NCBI GenBank assembly: GCA_000702525.1
Contig: JNIN01000001.1
Coordinates: 434,001 to 498,000 of the forward strand
Source of the DNA: Lachnospiraceae bacterium AC2012
GTDB taxonomy: Bacteria > Bacillota > Clostridia > Lachnospirales > Lachnospiraceae
Length of the DNA: 64,000 bases
Reading direction: 5' to 3'
Numbering within the stretch: the first letter of the stretch is position 1; each line of letters begins with the position of its first letter. The position numbers and the translations under genes were made by a program. Positions 36,678-45,384 of the stretch are shown here, piece by piece. The notes under the pieces were generated by a model. It was not told the origin of the DNA. It was given only the letters and a program-made list of their open reading frames with translations, and ran no database searches.

Positions 36678-37415
36678 ATGAAAAAGAGATGCTTATTACT
36701 ATTAAGTGCTCTGGTATGCTTGCTTTCTTTTGTAGCATGTGGAACAACCACGGAAGAGAAATACGGAGATTATACTAGTGCACAAATCGAGTCCGCTATG
36801 GAGTCCCAGGTAACTTCATTAGAAGGTTTGTCGTCTGAAGAATTAGCGCAGTATGTTGCGGTTTATGAGGCACAGGCAGAACAGTCTGATGAAGAAGGCA
36901 TTTCACTCTATGTTGATGTCTATAAAACATGGTCAGAATGTAGACCAGAAGCGGGCGATTTTGTAGCATTTTCTGATTTTGATATTTCAAAATCTGGAAA
37001 GACAGTTACGGCCACATTGGATATCGATTATTCTAAGCGTGATATGCAGTTGGTTTATGTATTTAATGCCAATAGTATGGAACTTACAGCTGTAAATACA
37101 CAGTTAGTTTATAGTCTGGGTGAGACCATGGCGAAGGCTGGTTTGAATACGATTACAGGAATTGCAATTGTATTTGCGATTTTAATACTCTTGAGTTTAC
37201 TCATTTATTGCTTCCGATTTGTATCACTTTTTGAAAATAAAGTGAAGAAAACGAAAGTAGAGAATGTAAAAACTCCAGTGGCTCAGGTTTCGGAAACGGT
37301 TGTGGAAGAGACAGACGAAACAGAGTTAATTGCGGTGATTGCTGCGGCAATTGCTGCGTCAACAGGGACATCTACAGACGATTTTGTAGTTCGTTCTATT
37401 AAGAGAAGATATTAA
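36678..37415 (+). CDS. lipoprotein fused to OadG-like decarboxylase gamma subunit
   Basis: Membrane subunit expected to tether the soluble carboxyltransferase and biotin protein to the OadB pump. The ATG at 36678 lies 7 nt after AGGAAGG; a GTG 6 nt earlier is too close to that site. The 245-residue protein has a lipoprotein signal ending in FVAC, an extracellular domain of about 130 residues with no recognised fold, one membrane helix at about 158-181, a charged linker, and the OadG-like C-terminus AVIAAAIAASTG. Ordinary OadG proteins are about 80-120 residues, so the outer domain is an addition. Confidence 0.78.
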   Translation: MKKRCLLLLSALVCLLSFVACGTTTEEKYGDYTSAQIESAMESQVTSLEGLSSEELAQYVAVYEAQAEQSDEEGISLYVDVYKTWSECRPEAGDFVAFSDFDISKSGKTVTATLDIDYSKRDMQLVYVFNANSMELTAVNTQLVYSLGETMAKAGLNTITGIAIVFAILILLSLLIYCFRFVSLFENKVKKTKVENVKTPVAQVSETVVEETDETELIAVIAAAIAASTGTSTDDFVVRSIKRRY

Positions 37416-37430
37416 TCAGGAGGTTTTTTG

Positions 37431-37778
37431 ATGAAGAATTATACAATTACCGTTAATGGAACGGCTTATGACGTAACAGTAGAAGAAAAGGGAGGTACTG
37501 CGACACAGTCCACACCGGCTCCAGCCCCTAAGAAGGCAGCGCCGGTAGCATCTGCAGCTGCTGGATCCGTTAAGATCGAAGCAGGAGCAGCTGGAAAAGT
37601 ATTTAAGATTGAAGCTCCTGTAGGTACAAAGGTTACAAAGGGTCAGGCAGTAGTAACACTGGAAGTTATGAAGATGGAAACACCGGTTGTTGCTCCTCAG
37701 GATGGAACAGTAGCTTCTATTGATGTTACAGAAGGACAGCAGATTGAAGCTGGAACATTGCTTGCAACATTAAACTAA
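37431..37778 (+). CDS. biotin carboxyl carrier subunit
   Basis: 115-residue carrier that moves CO2 as carboxybiotin between the carboxyltransferase(s) and OadB. N-terminal about 25 residues, then an Ala/Pro linker (PAPAPKKAAPVAS), then a biotinyl domain with the attachment motif EVMKMETPV; the usual motif is AMKM, here VMKM, with the biotinylated Lys kept. Start at ATG 37431 behind CAGGAGG. Middle gene of the five-gene decarboxylase operon. Confidence 0.93.
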   Translation: MKNYTITVNGTAYDVTVEEKGGTATQSTPAPAPKKAAPVASAAAGSVKIEAGAAGKVFKIEAPVGTKVTKGQAVVTLEVMKMETPVVAPQDGTVASIDVTEGQQIEAGTLLATLN

Positions 37779-37803
37779 TAGCAAACTGTAGGAGGATAGA
37801 TTC

Positions 37804-38952
37804 ATGAGTTATATCGGTGAAACATTATCGAACCTTCTGCACCAAACAGCGTTCTTCAATCTTACTATTGGTAACTACCTTATGATTGCGGTAGCTTGCT
37901 TTTTCCTCTATCTTGCGATTAAGAAGGGGTTTGAGCCATTGCTTCTTGTTCCAATCGCTTTTGGTATGTTGCTGGTAAATATCTATCCAGATATTATGGC
38001 GAGTCCAGAAGAGACGAGTAATGGTGTTGGCGGTTTGCTTTATTATTTCTATTCCTTGGATGAATGGTCTATTTTACCATCATTGATTTTCCTTGGAGTA
38101 GGTGCGATGACGGATTTCGGACCTTTGATTGCGAATCCAATTTGCTTTTTACTTGGTGCAGCGGCACAGATTGGTATTTTTAGTGCCTATCTGCTTGCTA
38201 TTTTGCTTGGATTCAATGATGAAGCGGCAGCAGCTGTTTCCATCATTGGTGGAGCTGATGGTCCAACATCCATTTTCCTTGCAGGTAAGTTGGGACAGAG
38301 CGCACTGATGGGACCAATTGCGGTGGCGGCATATTCTTATATGTCTTTGGTACCTATTATTCAGCCACCAATTATGAAGCTCTTTACAACAAAAGAGGAA
38401 AGAGCGATTCATATGGAGAACCTGCGTCCTGTTTCTAAGTTAGAGAAGATTTTATTCCCAATCGTTATTACGATTGTAGTATGTTTATTGCTTCCTACAA
38501 CAGCACCACTTGTTGGTATGCTGATGCTTGGAAATCTATTTAGAGAATCGGGCGTGGTTCGTCAGTTACAGGAAACGGCCAGCAACGCTCTGATGTACAT
38601 CGTAGTTATCCTTCTTGGTACTTCTGTAGGTGCATCTACATCAGCAGAAGCATTCTTGAATGTTACAACGATTAAGATTGTTATCCTTGGTCTTATTGCC
38701 TTTATGTTCGGTACAGCGGCCGGAGTACTCTTCGGAAAGCTTTTATGTCATCTGACACATGGCAAGATCAACCCATTGATTGGTTCTGCTGGTGTATCTG
38801 CAGTTCCTATGGCAGCGCGTGTATCCCAGAAGGTTGGTGCAGAAGAGGATCCTACAAACTTCCTTCTTATGCATGCAATGGGACCAAATGTTGCCGGCGT
38901 AATCGGAACAGCTGTAGCTGCCGGTGTGTTTATGGCAATCTTTGGGGTTTAA
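37804..38952 (+). CDS. oadB: sodium-translocating decarboxylase beta subunit
   Basis: Multi-pass membrane protein that decarboxylates carboxybiotin and exports sodium ions (OadB/MmdB/GcdB family). 382 residues, about nine to eleven hydrophobic segments; family blocks include FLGVGAMTDFGPLIANP, SIIGGADGPTSIFLAGKL and GVSAVPMAARVSQKVG with the Asp and Ser/Tyr residues implicated in sodium transport. The neighbours supply the carboxyl-transferase and carrier parts. It could energise the membrane with sodium in parallel with the Rnf complex at 55-60 kb. Confidence 0.94.
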   Translation: MSYIGETLSNLLHQTAFFNLTIGNYLMIAVACFFLYLAIKKGFEPLLLVPIAFGMLLVNIYPDIMASPEETSNGVGGLLYYFYSLDEWSILPSLIFLGVGAMTDFGPLIANPICFLLGAAAQIGIFSAYLLAILLGFNDEAAAAVSIIGGADGPTSIFLAGKLGQSALMGPIAVAAYSYMSLVPIIQPPIMKLFTTKEERAIHMENLRPVSKLEKILFPIVITIVVCLLLPTTAPLVGMLMLGNLFRESGVVRQLQETASNALMYIVVILLGTSVGASTSAEAFLNVTTIKIVILGLIAFMFGTAAGVLFGKLLCHLTHGKINPLIGSAGVSAVPMAARVSQKVGAEEDPTNFLLMHAMGPNVAGVIGTAVAAGVFMAIFGV

Positions 38953-38970
38953 TGTTTGAAGGAGGAAATC

Positions 38971-40386
38971 ATGGTGGAAGAAAAGAAACCATTGAAAATA
39001 ACGGAGACGGTGCTTCGTGATGCACATCAGTCTCTGATTGCAACTAGAATGAAAACGGAAGAAATGCTTCCGATTGTGCCAACCATGGATAAGGTTGGTT
39101 ATAATGCGGTAGAATGCTGGGGTGGAGCTACTTTTGATGCCTGCCTTAGATTCCTGCATGAAGATCCATGGGATCGACTTCGTAAATTAAGAGATGGATT
39201 TAAGAATACAAAACTGCAGATGCTTTTCCGAGGACAGAATATTCTTGGATACAAGCCATATGCAGATGATGTAGTAGAATATTTTGTACAGAAGTCCATT
39301 GCGAATGGTATTGATATTATTCGTATTTTTGACTGCTTAAATGATCTTAGAAATCTTGAAACAGCTGTAAAGGCGACAAAGAAAGAAAATGGACATGCAC
39401 AGATTGCACTTTCTTATACGATTGGTGATGCCTATACCATGGATTACTGGATGAAGAAGGCAAAGGCAATTGAGGAAATGGGTGCAGACTCCATCTGTAT
39501 CAAAGATATGTCTGGTCTTCTTGTTCCAACAGCAGCGGATGAACTGGTACGTTCTCTTAAGAGCGCAACAGATCTTCCAATTGAATTGCATACACATTAT
39601 ACTTCTGGTGTTGCTTCTATGACATGTATGAAAGCAATTGAAGCTGGAGTCGATATTATCGATACGGCAATTTCACCATTTGCGCTTGGTACAAGCCAGC
39701 CAGCGACAGAAGTTATGGTAGAGGCGTTCAAGAATACACCTTATGATACAGGATTAGATCAGAAGCTTCTTGCAGAGATTTCGGATTATTTCACACCAAT
39801 TCGTCAGAAATATATTGATGAAGGTACGATGAGTACGAAGGTTCTTGGTGTCAATATTAAGACATTGATGTATCAGGTTCCGGGCGGTATGCTTTCGAAC
39901 TTGATTGGACAGTTAAAAGAGCAGGGAAAAGAGGATAAGCTGAAAGAGGTATTAGAGGAAGTGCCTAGGGTTCGTAAGGATTTGGGTGAACCACCACTTG
40001 TTACGCCTTCTTCTCAGATCGTTGGTACACAGGCTGTATTTAATGTCCTTATGGGAGAAAGATACAAGGTTTGTACGGATCAGACGAAGGACTTGCTGTT
40101 AGGAAAGTATGGTAAGACAGAGAAGCCATTCAATCCGGAAGTCGTAGAAAAGGCATTGGGAGATCGTAAATCGGAAGCAATTACTTGCAGACCTGCAGAT
40201 CTTTTAGAGCCACAGCTTGAAGGTATTGAAAATGAAATGAAGCAGTGGAAACAGCAGGATGAAGATGTTTTGTCCTATGCGTTGTTCCCTCAGGTTGCTA
40301 CGGATTATTTCAAATATAGAGAAGCGCAGCAGACGAAAGTTGATCCTGCGGTTGCGGATAAAGAAAACAAAGCATATCCGGTTTAA
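38971..40386 (+). CDS. oadA: oxaloacetate decarboxylase alpha / pyruvate carboxylase subunit B (5S-type carboxyltransferase)
   Basis: TIM-barrel carboxyltransferase handling oxaloacetate/pyruvate. Start at ATG 38971 behind GGAGG (38961-38965). 471 residues: TETVLRDAHQSLIATRM, CWGGATFDACLRFLHEDPW, the lysine motif CIKDMSGLL, and metal ligands in ELHTHYTSG, followed by the PYC_OADA conserved domain. It lacks the C-terminal biotinyl domain found in longer OadA proteins, which agrees with the separate carrier gene upstream. Presence of both this and an MmdA-like carboxyltransferase in one operon recalls transcarboxylase. Confidence 0.92.
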   Translation: MVEEKKPLKITETVLRDAHQSLIATRMKTEEMLPIVPTMDKVGYNAVECWGGATFDACLRFLHEDPWDRLRKLRDGFKNTKLQMLFRGQNILGYKPYADDVVEYFVQKSIANGIDIIRIFDCLNDLRNLETAVKATKKENGHAQIALSYTIGDAYTMDYWMKKAKAIEEMGADSICIKDMSGLLVPTAADELVRSLKSATDLPIELHTHYTSGVASMTCMKAIEAGVDIIDTAISPFALGTSQPATEVMVEAFKNTPYDTGLDQKLLAEISDYFTPIRQKYIDEGTMSTKVLGVNIKTLMYQVPGGMLSNLIGQLKEQGKEDKLKEVLEEVPRVRKDLGEPPLVTPSSQIVGTQAVFNVLMGERYKVCTDQTKDLLLGKYGKTEKPFNPEVVEKALGDRKSEAITCRPADLLEPQLEGIENEMKQWKQQDEDVLSYALFPQVATDYFKYREAQQTKVDPAVADKENKAYPV

Positions 40387-40420
40387 AACAAAAGAAGAAT
40401 GCGATTTTTATCGTATTTTA

Positions 40421-40454
40421 GGAAAGAGAAGTGTAGAAATGCACTTCTCTTTTT
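40421..40454 (+). terminator. terminator after the decarboxylase operon
   Basis: Stem AAAGAGAAGTGTA (from 40423) pairing back to TGCACTTCTCTTT, closed by a GAAA tetraloop (40436-40439), then T run. It isolates the rpiR-type regulator. Confidence 0.9.
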
Positions 40455-40509
40455 GCGTGGAAAACTTGCATTTTCCGATTAGCAGTGAATCATTTCATGC
40501 AAAACAGCC

Positions 40510-40537
40510 TTGTAGATTTTGCTCGTTTTGGTATAAT
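40510..40537 (+). promoter_or_regulatory. promoter of the RpiR-type regulator gene
   Basis: Perfect TATAAT (40532-40537) with an extended TGG just before it, and a weak TTGTAG (40510-40515) at 16-bp spacing. Confidence 0.6.
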
Positions 40538-40573
40538 AGAAGACGTTTGTAAATAATATATTGAGGTGGACAT

Positions 40574-41494
40574 ATGAGCAATACAAATGATTTGACATCA
40601 AGAATAAATTCGAATTATAGTTCGATGAGTAAAGGACAGAGACGACTTGCAAACTATATTACAGATTATTATGACAAGGCGGTTTTTTTGACGGCTGCAA
40701 AGCTTGGAAAAGTTGTCGGTGTTAGTGAGTCCACCGTGGTTCGATTTGCAACGAATCTTGGATATAAAGGGTACCCGGATTTCCAAAAAGCATTAGAAGA
40801 GATGGTGCGTACAAAATTAAATTCTCTTCAGCGTATGGAAGTTGCCTATGGTAGAATAAGTCAGTCTGAAGTTTTAGAATCTGTTTTAAGATCGGATGCG
40901 GAGAAAATCAAAGGGACATTAGAACATATCGATGATGATGCGTTTGAATTGGCTGTCGATATGTTGAATGACGCGAGAAGAATTTATGTCATTGGAATTC
41001 GTTCCTGTGCGCCTCTGGCGTCTTTTTTATCTTTTTATTTACATTTGATCTTTGATGATGTGGTATTATTGAATACTAATAATTCTTCGGAATTATTTGA
41101 ACAGATGATTCGAATTAATGAGCAAGATGCGATTATTGGTATCAGCTTCCCACGATATTCTATGCGTACACTAAAGGCAATGGAGTTCGCGAATAATCGT
41201 AATGCAAAGGTAATTACTATTACAGATTCTGTGCATTCACCGATGAATTTATATTCTTCCTGCAATTTGATTGCTTTATCAGATATGGCATCGATTGTAG
41301 ATTCGTTGGTTGCGCCATTGTCAGTGATCAATGCTTTACTGGTTGCGTTATGCATGCGTAGACAGGATAAGGTGGCGACGACGTTGGAAGAATTAGAGCA
41401 TATCTGGGATGAATATCAGGTTTATGAAAATGATGAGATAGAGCCCATACAGGATCATCTAAAAATGAAATATAATGATCCGGAAGGAATGTAA
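40574..41494 (+). CDS. RpiR-family transcriptional regulator (HTH + SIS)
   Basis: 306 residues: N-terminal RpiR helix-turn-helix (GQRRLANYITDYYDKAVFL, VGVSESTVVRFATNLGYKG) and a C-terminal SIS sugar-phosphate-binding domain (RIYVIGIRSCAPLASFL, GISFPRYS, VITITDS). Such regulators sense phosphosugars and control carbohydrate genes. No sugar gene is adjacent; the upstream neighbour is the decarboxylase operon, separated by a terminator, and the downstream gene is a flavoprotein beginning 1 nt after its stop. Target and ligand are unknown. Confidence 0.9.
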   Translation: MSNTNDLTSRINSNYSSMSKGQRRLANYITDYYDKAVFLTAAKLGKVVGVSESTVVRFATNLGYKGYPDFQKALEEMVRTKLNSLQRMEVAYGRISQSEVLESVLRSDAEKIKGTLEHIDDDAFELAVDMLNDARRIYVIGIRSCAPLASFLSFYLHLIFDDVVLLNTNNSSELFEQMIRINEQDAIIGISFPRYSMRTLKAMEFANNRNAKVITITDSVHSPMNLYSSCNLIALSDMASIVDSLVAPLSVINALLVALCMRRQDKVATTLEELEHIWDEYQVYENDEIEPIQDHLKMKYNDPEGM

Positions 41495-41495
41495 T

Positions 41496-42722
41496 ATGAA
41501 AGTGATTGTTGTAGGTGGCGGTGCTGCTGGCATGATGGCCGCTTATGCGGCTGCATCGTATGGTTGCGATGTAACGCTTCTTGAGAAAAATGAGAAGCTT
41601 GGTAAGAAAATATATATCACAGGAAAGGGTAGATGTAATTTTACAAATGCCTGTGATGTGGAAGATTTATTTCAAAATGTAGTTTCGAATCCGAAATTTA
41701 TGTATAGCGCATTTTATTCGTTTACGAATCAGCAGGTTATGGATTTTGTCGCGGATCATGGAACTCCTTATAAGGTAGAGCGAGGAGAACGAGTTTTTCC
41801 GGTCTCAGATCATGCATCAGATGTTACGGGCGCGTTTCAGAGAGCTTTGAAATCCGTTGGTGTAAAGATTATGCTGAATACCGAGGTCAAGGGACTTCGC
41901 GTTCAGGATGGCGTAATCTGCGGCGTAGATACGGTGGATGGACCGATGGAAGCGGAACGCGTGATTGTGTGTACGGGAGGACTTTCCTATCCAACCACCG
42001 GTTCTACGGGGGATGGTGTGAGATTCGCCGAGAAGCTTGGACATTCCATTGCGACACTTCGTCCTGCGCTGGTTCCAATGAATACAAAGGAAGATTATAT
42101 TCCGGCAATGCAGGGACTTTCGTTGAAGAATGTGGAACTTACCATCTATCATGGTAAGAAAAAGCTCTATGATGAATTTGGAGAGATGCTGTTTACGCAT
42201 TTTGGTGTGAGCGGACCGCTTTGTCTCTCTGCGAGCAGTCGTGTTGGAAAGTATTTGGATGATGCTTCGTTACAAGCAGAGATTGATTTAAAACCAAAAT
42301 TGGATAAAGATACATTGGATCAGCGTTTGTTGCGTGAATTCAAAGGAAATGAGAATAAAAATATTTCGAATGTGCTGGGTTCCCTTCTTCCAAAGAAGAT
42401 GATTCCTGTATTTATGGAAATATTAGAATTCGCAGAGGATAAGAAAATCAATTCTGTGACGGTGGAAGAGAGAAATGAGATCATTCGCCTGCTGAAACAT
42501 TTCCCATTCACGATTGTTTCCCTTCGAAGCTTCAAGGAGGCAATCGTGACGCAGGGTGGTGTATCGGTGAAAGAAATCAATCCGTCGACGATGGAATCGA
42601 AACTGGTAGAAGGCCTTTATTTTGCTGGTGAAGTTTTGGATATTGACTGTTATACAGGTGGATTTAATTTGCAGGTTGCCTGGTCTACGGGATATCTTGC
42701 TGGTATGTGCGCAGCGTCTTAA
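41496..42722 (+). CDS. BaiN/YhiN-type FAD-dependent oxidoreductase (HI0933 family)
   Basis: Flavoprotein with FAD-binding Rossmann motif VVGGGAAGMMAAYAA near the start and a second glycine-rich region, CTGGLSYPTTGSTGDG near 155, typical of the HI0933/YhiN family, ending GGFNLQVAWSTGYLAG. Start at 41496, one base after the upstream stop codon, with GGAAGG ahead. 408 residues, full length. A family member in Clostridium scindens (BaiN) has been linked to bile-acid reduction, but most members are uncharacterised and no such role can be claimed here. Confidence 0.87.
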   Translation: MKVIVVGGGAAGMMAAYAAASYGCDVTLLEKNEKLGKKIYITGKGRCNFTNACDVEDLFQNVVSNPKFMYSAFYSFTNQQVMDFVADHGTPYKVERGERVFPVSDHASDVTGAFQRALKSVGVKIMLNTEVKGLRVQDGVICGVDTVDGPMEAERVIVCTGGLSYPTTGSTGDGVRFAEKLGHSIATLRPALVPMNTKEDYIPAMQGLSLKNVELTIYHGKKKLYDEFGEMLFTHFGVSGPLCLSASSRVGKYLDDASLQAEIDLKPKLDKDTLDQRLLREFKGNENKNISNVLGSLLPKKMIPVFMEILEFAEDKKINSVTVEERNEIIRLLKHFPFTIVSLRSFKEAIVTQGGVSVKEINPSTMESKLVEGLYFAGEVLDIDCYTGGFNLQVAWSTGYLAGMCAAS

Positions 42723-42761
42723 ACTGCTGCTTTATTTATAAAAAGAGTTTTGGAGGAATAT

Positions 42762-43418
42762 ATGAATATCGCTATTGATGGGCCTGCTGGAGCGGGCAAA
42801 AGTACTATTGCAAAGAGAGTTTCTAAGAAGTTGGGATATGTCTATGTAGATACCGGGGCTATGTATCGTACCATGGCTTTGTACTTCCTTAGAAATCAGA
42901 TTGATGGCTCAGATGAGAAAGCCGTTTCCGATTCTTTGGATGCGGTTTCTGTAGAAATCCGTTACGTGGATGGAGAACAGAAAGTACTTTTAAACGGTGA
43001 AGATGTTACATCTTTGATTCGTACAGAAGAAGTTGGAAATATGGCGTCTGCGACATCGAAATACCCGGCAGTTCGAGCAAAGTTATTGGAATTACAGAGA
43101 GATCTTGCGCGAAAGATGGACGTGGTTATGGATGGACGTGATATCGGTACAACAATCCTTCCGGATGCAGAAGTAAAGATTTATCTTACAGCATCTGTTG
43201 AGGCAAGAGGAAAACGTAGATTTGAAGAATTACAGGCGAAGGGTGTTGCTTGTGATTTCGAACAGATTAAGAAGGACATTGAAGACCGCGATTATAGAGA
43301 TATGCATCGTGAAGTCTCTCCTTTGAAACAGGCGGAAGATGCGTATTATCTCGATTCATCAGACATGAATATTGAAGAAGTGACAGAAGCTATTATTAAC
43401 CGCATTAACGAAAGATAA
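42762..43418 (+). CDS. cmk: cytidylate kinase
   Basis: Phosphorylates CMP and dCMP. 218 residues from ATG 42762 (GGAGG 5 nt upstream). P-loop DGPAGAGKSTIAK, YVDTGAMYRTMAL, DGRDIGTTILPDAEVK and the Arg-rich lid region DRDYRDMHREVSPL are all present. The cmk-ispH-rpsA order is common in Clostridia. Confidence 0.96.
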   Translation: MNIAIDGPAGAGKSTIAKRVSKKLGYVYVDTGAMYRTMALYFLRNQIDGSDEKAVSDSLDAVSVEIRYVDGEQKVLLNGEDVTSLIRTEEVGNMASATSKYPAVRAKLLELQRDLARKMDVVMDGRDIGTTILPDAEVKIYLTASVEARGKRRFEELQAKGVACDFEQIKKDIEDRDYRDMHREVSPLKQAEDAYYLDSSDMNIEEVTEAIINRINER

Positions 43419-43427
43419 GAGGTTCTT

Positions 43428-44306
43428 ATGGGAAATATCTTTTTAGCAAAATCTGCAGGTTTTTGCTTTGGCGTAGAACGTGCAGTGAAAATGGTTTCGG
43501 ATCAGATTGAAAATCGCACATCTATGGATGAAAGGATTTATACCTACGGTCCAATCATTCACAATGATACGGTGGTTTCTGATTTTGAAAAACGTGGCGC
43601 TCATGTGATTTCTGAAGAAGATATGGCGACGGTTGAGAATGGGACGGTTGTGATTCGTTCACATGGCGTTACAAAACAGACGATAGATGATTTAGAGGCA
43701 TGCGGCCATAAAATCGTGGATGCGACATGTCCGTTTGTTAAGAAAATTCATAAAATTGTTGCAAAGTATTCCGAGGATGGATACAAGATTTTAATCATTG
43801 GAAATGAAAAGCATCCAGAGGTTCAGGGTATCATCGGATGGATAAAACCGGGTACGGAATATATTGTGATAGGAAACGAGGAAGATGCCGAATCATTACA
43901 TTTTTCGAAGGGTGAAAAAGTTTGCCTGGTATCACAAACAACCTTTAATCACAACAAATTTCAAGAATTGGTTGAAATTATAAATGAAAAAGGGTATGAT
44001 ATGTTTGCTATGAGTACAATCTGCAATGCTACGGAACTTCGTCAGAAGGAAGCAGCTGAGATTGCCGCTCAAGTGGATGTGATGCTTGTCATTGGTGATA
44101 AGAATAGTTCCAATTCTAGGAAATTATTCGAAATCTGTAGTAACAAATGTGACAATACTTTCTTCATACAGACAGCAGATGACCTAGACCTGTCTGTACT
44201 ACAATCCATTCACAACATAGGTATAACGGCGGGGGCGTCTACCCCACAGAAAATTATTGAGGAGGTTCAAAAGAAATGCCAACAGAAAATTTTGAACAAA
44301 TGTTAG
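43428..44306 (+). CDS. ispH: 4-hydroxy-3-methylbut-2-enyl diphosphate reductase
   Basis: Last MEP-pathway step, reducing HMBPP to IPP and DMAPP with a [4Fe-4S] cluster held by three Cys: SAGFCFGVERAV, VDATCPFVKK and MSTICNAT. The proton-relay block GITAGASTPQKIIEEV is at the C-terminus. 292 residues. The gene overlaps the following S1 gene by 31 nt in another frame. In many Clostridia the two are one fused protein; here they are separate but abut at the point where the fusion normally occurs. Confidence 0.96.
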   Translation: MGNIFLAKSAGFCFGVERAVKMVSDQIENRTSMDERIYTYGPIIHNDTVVSDFEKRGAHVISEEDMATVENGTVVIRSHGVTKQTIDDLEACGHKIVDATCPFVKKIHKIVAKYSEDGYKILIIGNEKHPEVQGIIGWIKPGTEYIVIGNEEDAESLHFSKGEKVCLVSQTTFNHNKFQELVEIINEKGYDMFAMSTICNATELRQKEAAEIAAQVDVMLVIGDKNSSNSRKLFEICSNKCDNTFFIQTADDLDLSVLQSIHNIGITAGASTPQKIIEEVQKKCQQKILNKC

Positions 44307-45364
44307 AGGATTACGACAAGACTATAAGAAATGGAGAAGTGGTCGAAGGTACTGTTATCAATGTTAAGCCAGACGAAATCGATCTGAACATCGGTTACAA
44401 GTCAGACGGTATCATCACTAGAAATGAATACAGCAACGATTCCAATTTAGACTTAACTACAGTAGTATCTGTAGGCGATTCCATGGAAGCTATCGTTGTT
44501 AAGGTAAATGATGGAGAAGGACAGGTTCTTCTTTCATACAAGCGTCTTGCTCAGGAAAAGGGCAACGAAAAGTTAAAGGAAGCTTTCGAAAATCAGACAG
44601 TATTAAAGGCTACTGTTTCAAAGGTATTAAACGGTGGTTTATCTGTAGAAGTGGAAGGATCTAGAGTATTTATCCCAGCTTCTCTTATTTCTGATTCTTA
44701 TGAGAAAGATTTAAATAAATACAATGGACAGGAAATCGAATTCGTTATCACAGAATTCAATCCTAGAAAGAGAAGAATCATCGGTGATCGTAAGACTCTT
44801 CTTGTTGCTGAAAGAGAAGCAGTTCAGGAAAAATTCTTCGAAAATATTCACGTTGGTGATGTTATCGAAGGAACAATCAAGAACGTTACAGACTTCGGTG
44901 CATTCGTTGATCTTGGCGGCGTAGATGGATTACTTCATATCTCTGAAATGTCTTGGGGACGTGTTGAAAATCCTAAGAAGATCTACAAGGTAGATGACAA
45001 GGTTAAGGTATTCATCAAAGAAATCAACGGTAAGAAGATTGCACTTTCTAAGAAGTTTGATGATGAAAATCCATGGAACAACGCTACAAGCAAGTTCGCT
45101 GTAGGTACAGTTGTGACTGGTAAGGTTGCACGTATGAAGGAATTCGGTGCATTCGTTGAACTTGCACCAGGAGTAGATGCATTACTTCATGTTTCTCAGA
45201 TTTCTCGTGATCATGTTGAAAAGCCAGCTGATGTTCTTACAGTAGGACAGGAAATCGAAGCTAAGGTTGTAGAATTCCGTGAAGATGAGCACAAGATTAG
45301 CTTAAGCATGAAGGCTTTAACAGAAGGCGAAGACGAAGCTGAAGAAGTTAGCACAGAAGAATAA
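44276..45364 (+). CDS. rpsA: S1 RNA-binding domain protein (ribosomal protein S1-like)
   Basis: 362 residues with four S1 motifs at about 17-85, 100-165, 188-255 and 273-342 (for example GTIKNVTDFGAFVDLGGVDG and GKVARMKEFGAFVELAPGVD). Ribosomal protein S1 helps the 30S bind mRNA; Firmicute forms have four repeats and may not be bound permanently to the ribosome. A strong site GAGGAGGT (44261-44268) lies inside ispH, 7 nt from the ATG, so translation is coupled to ispH. The tail is acidic. Confidence 0.92.
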   Translation: MPTENFEQMLEDYDKTIRNGEVVEGTVINVKPDEIDLNIGYKSDGIITRNEYSNDSNLDLTTVVSVGDSMEAIVVKVNDGEGQVLLSYKRLAQEKGNEKLKEAFENQTVLKATVSKVLNGGLSVEVEGSRVFIPASLISDSYEKDLNKYNGQEIEFVITEFNPRKRRIIGDRKTLLVAEREAVQEKFFENIHVGDVIEGTIKNVTDFGAFVDLGGVDGLLHISEMSWGRVENPKKIYKVDDKVKVFIKEINGKKIALSKKFDDENPWNNATSKFAVGTVVTGKVARMKEFGAFVELAPGVDALLHVSQISRDHVEKPADVLTVGQEIEAKVVEFREDEHKISLSMKALTEGEDEAEEVSTEE

Positions 45365-45384
45365 AATATATTCGAAAAGGGGTT

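Noticed and set aside
44276-44306. Programmed frameshift making an IspH-S1 fusion
   Set aside because: No slippery heptamer is seen, and a strong ribosome-binding site with ATG serves the S1 gene directly.
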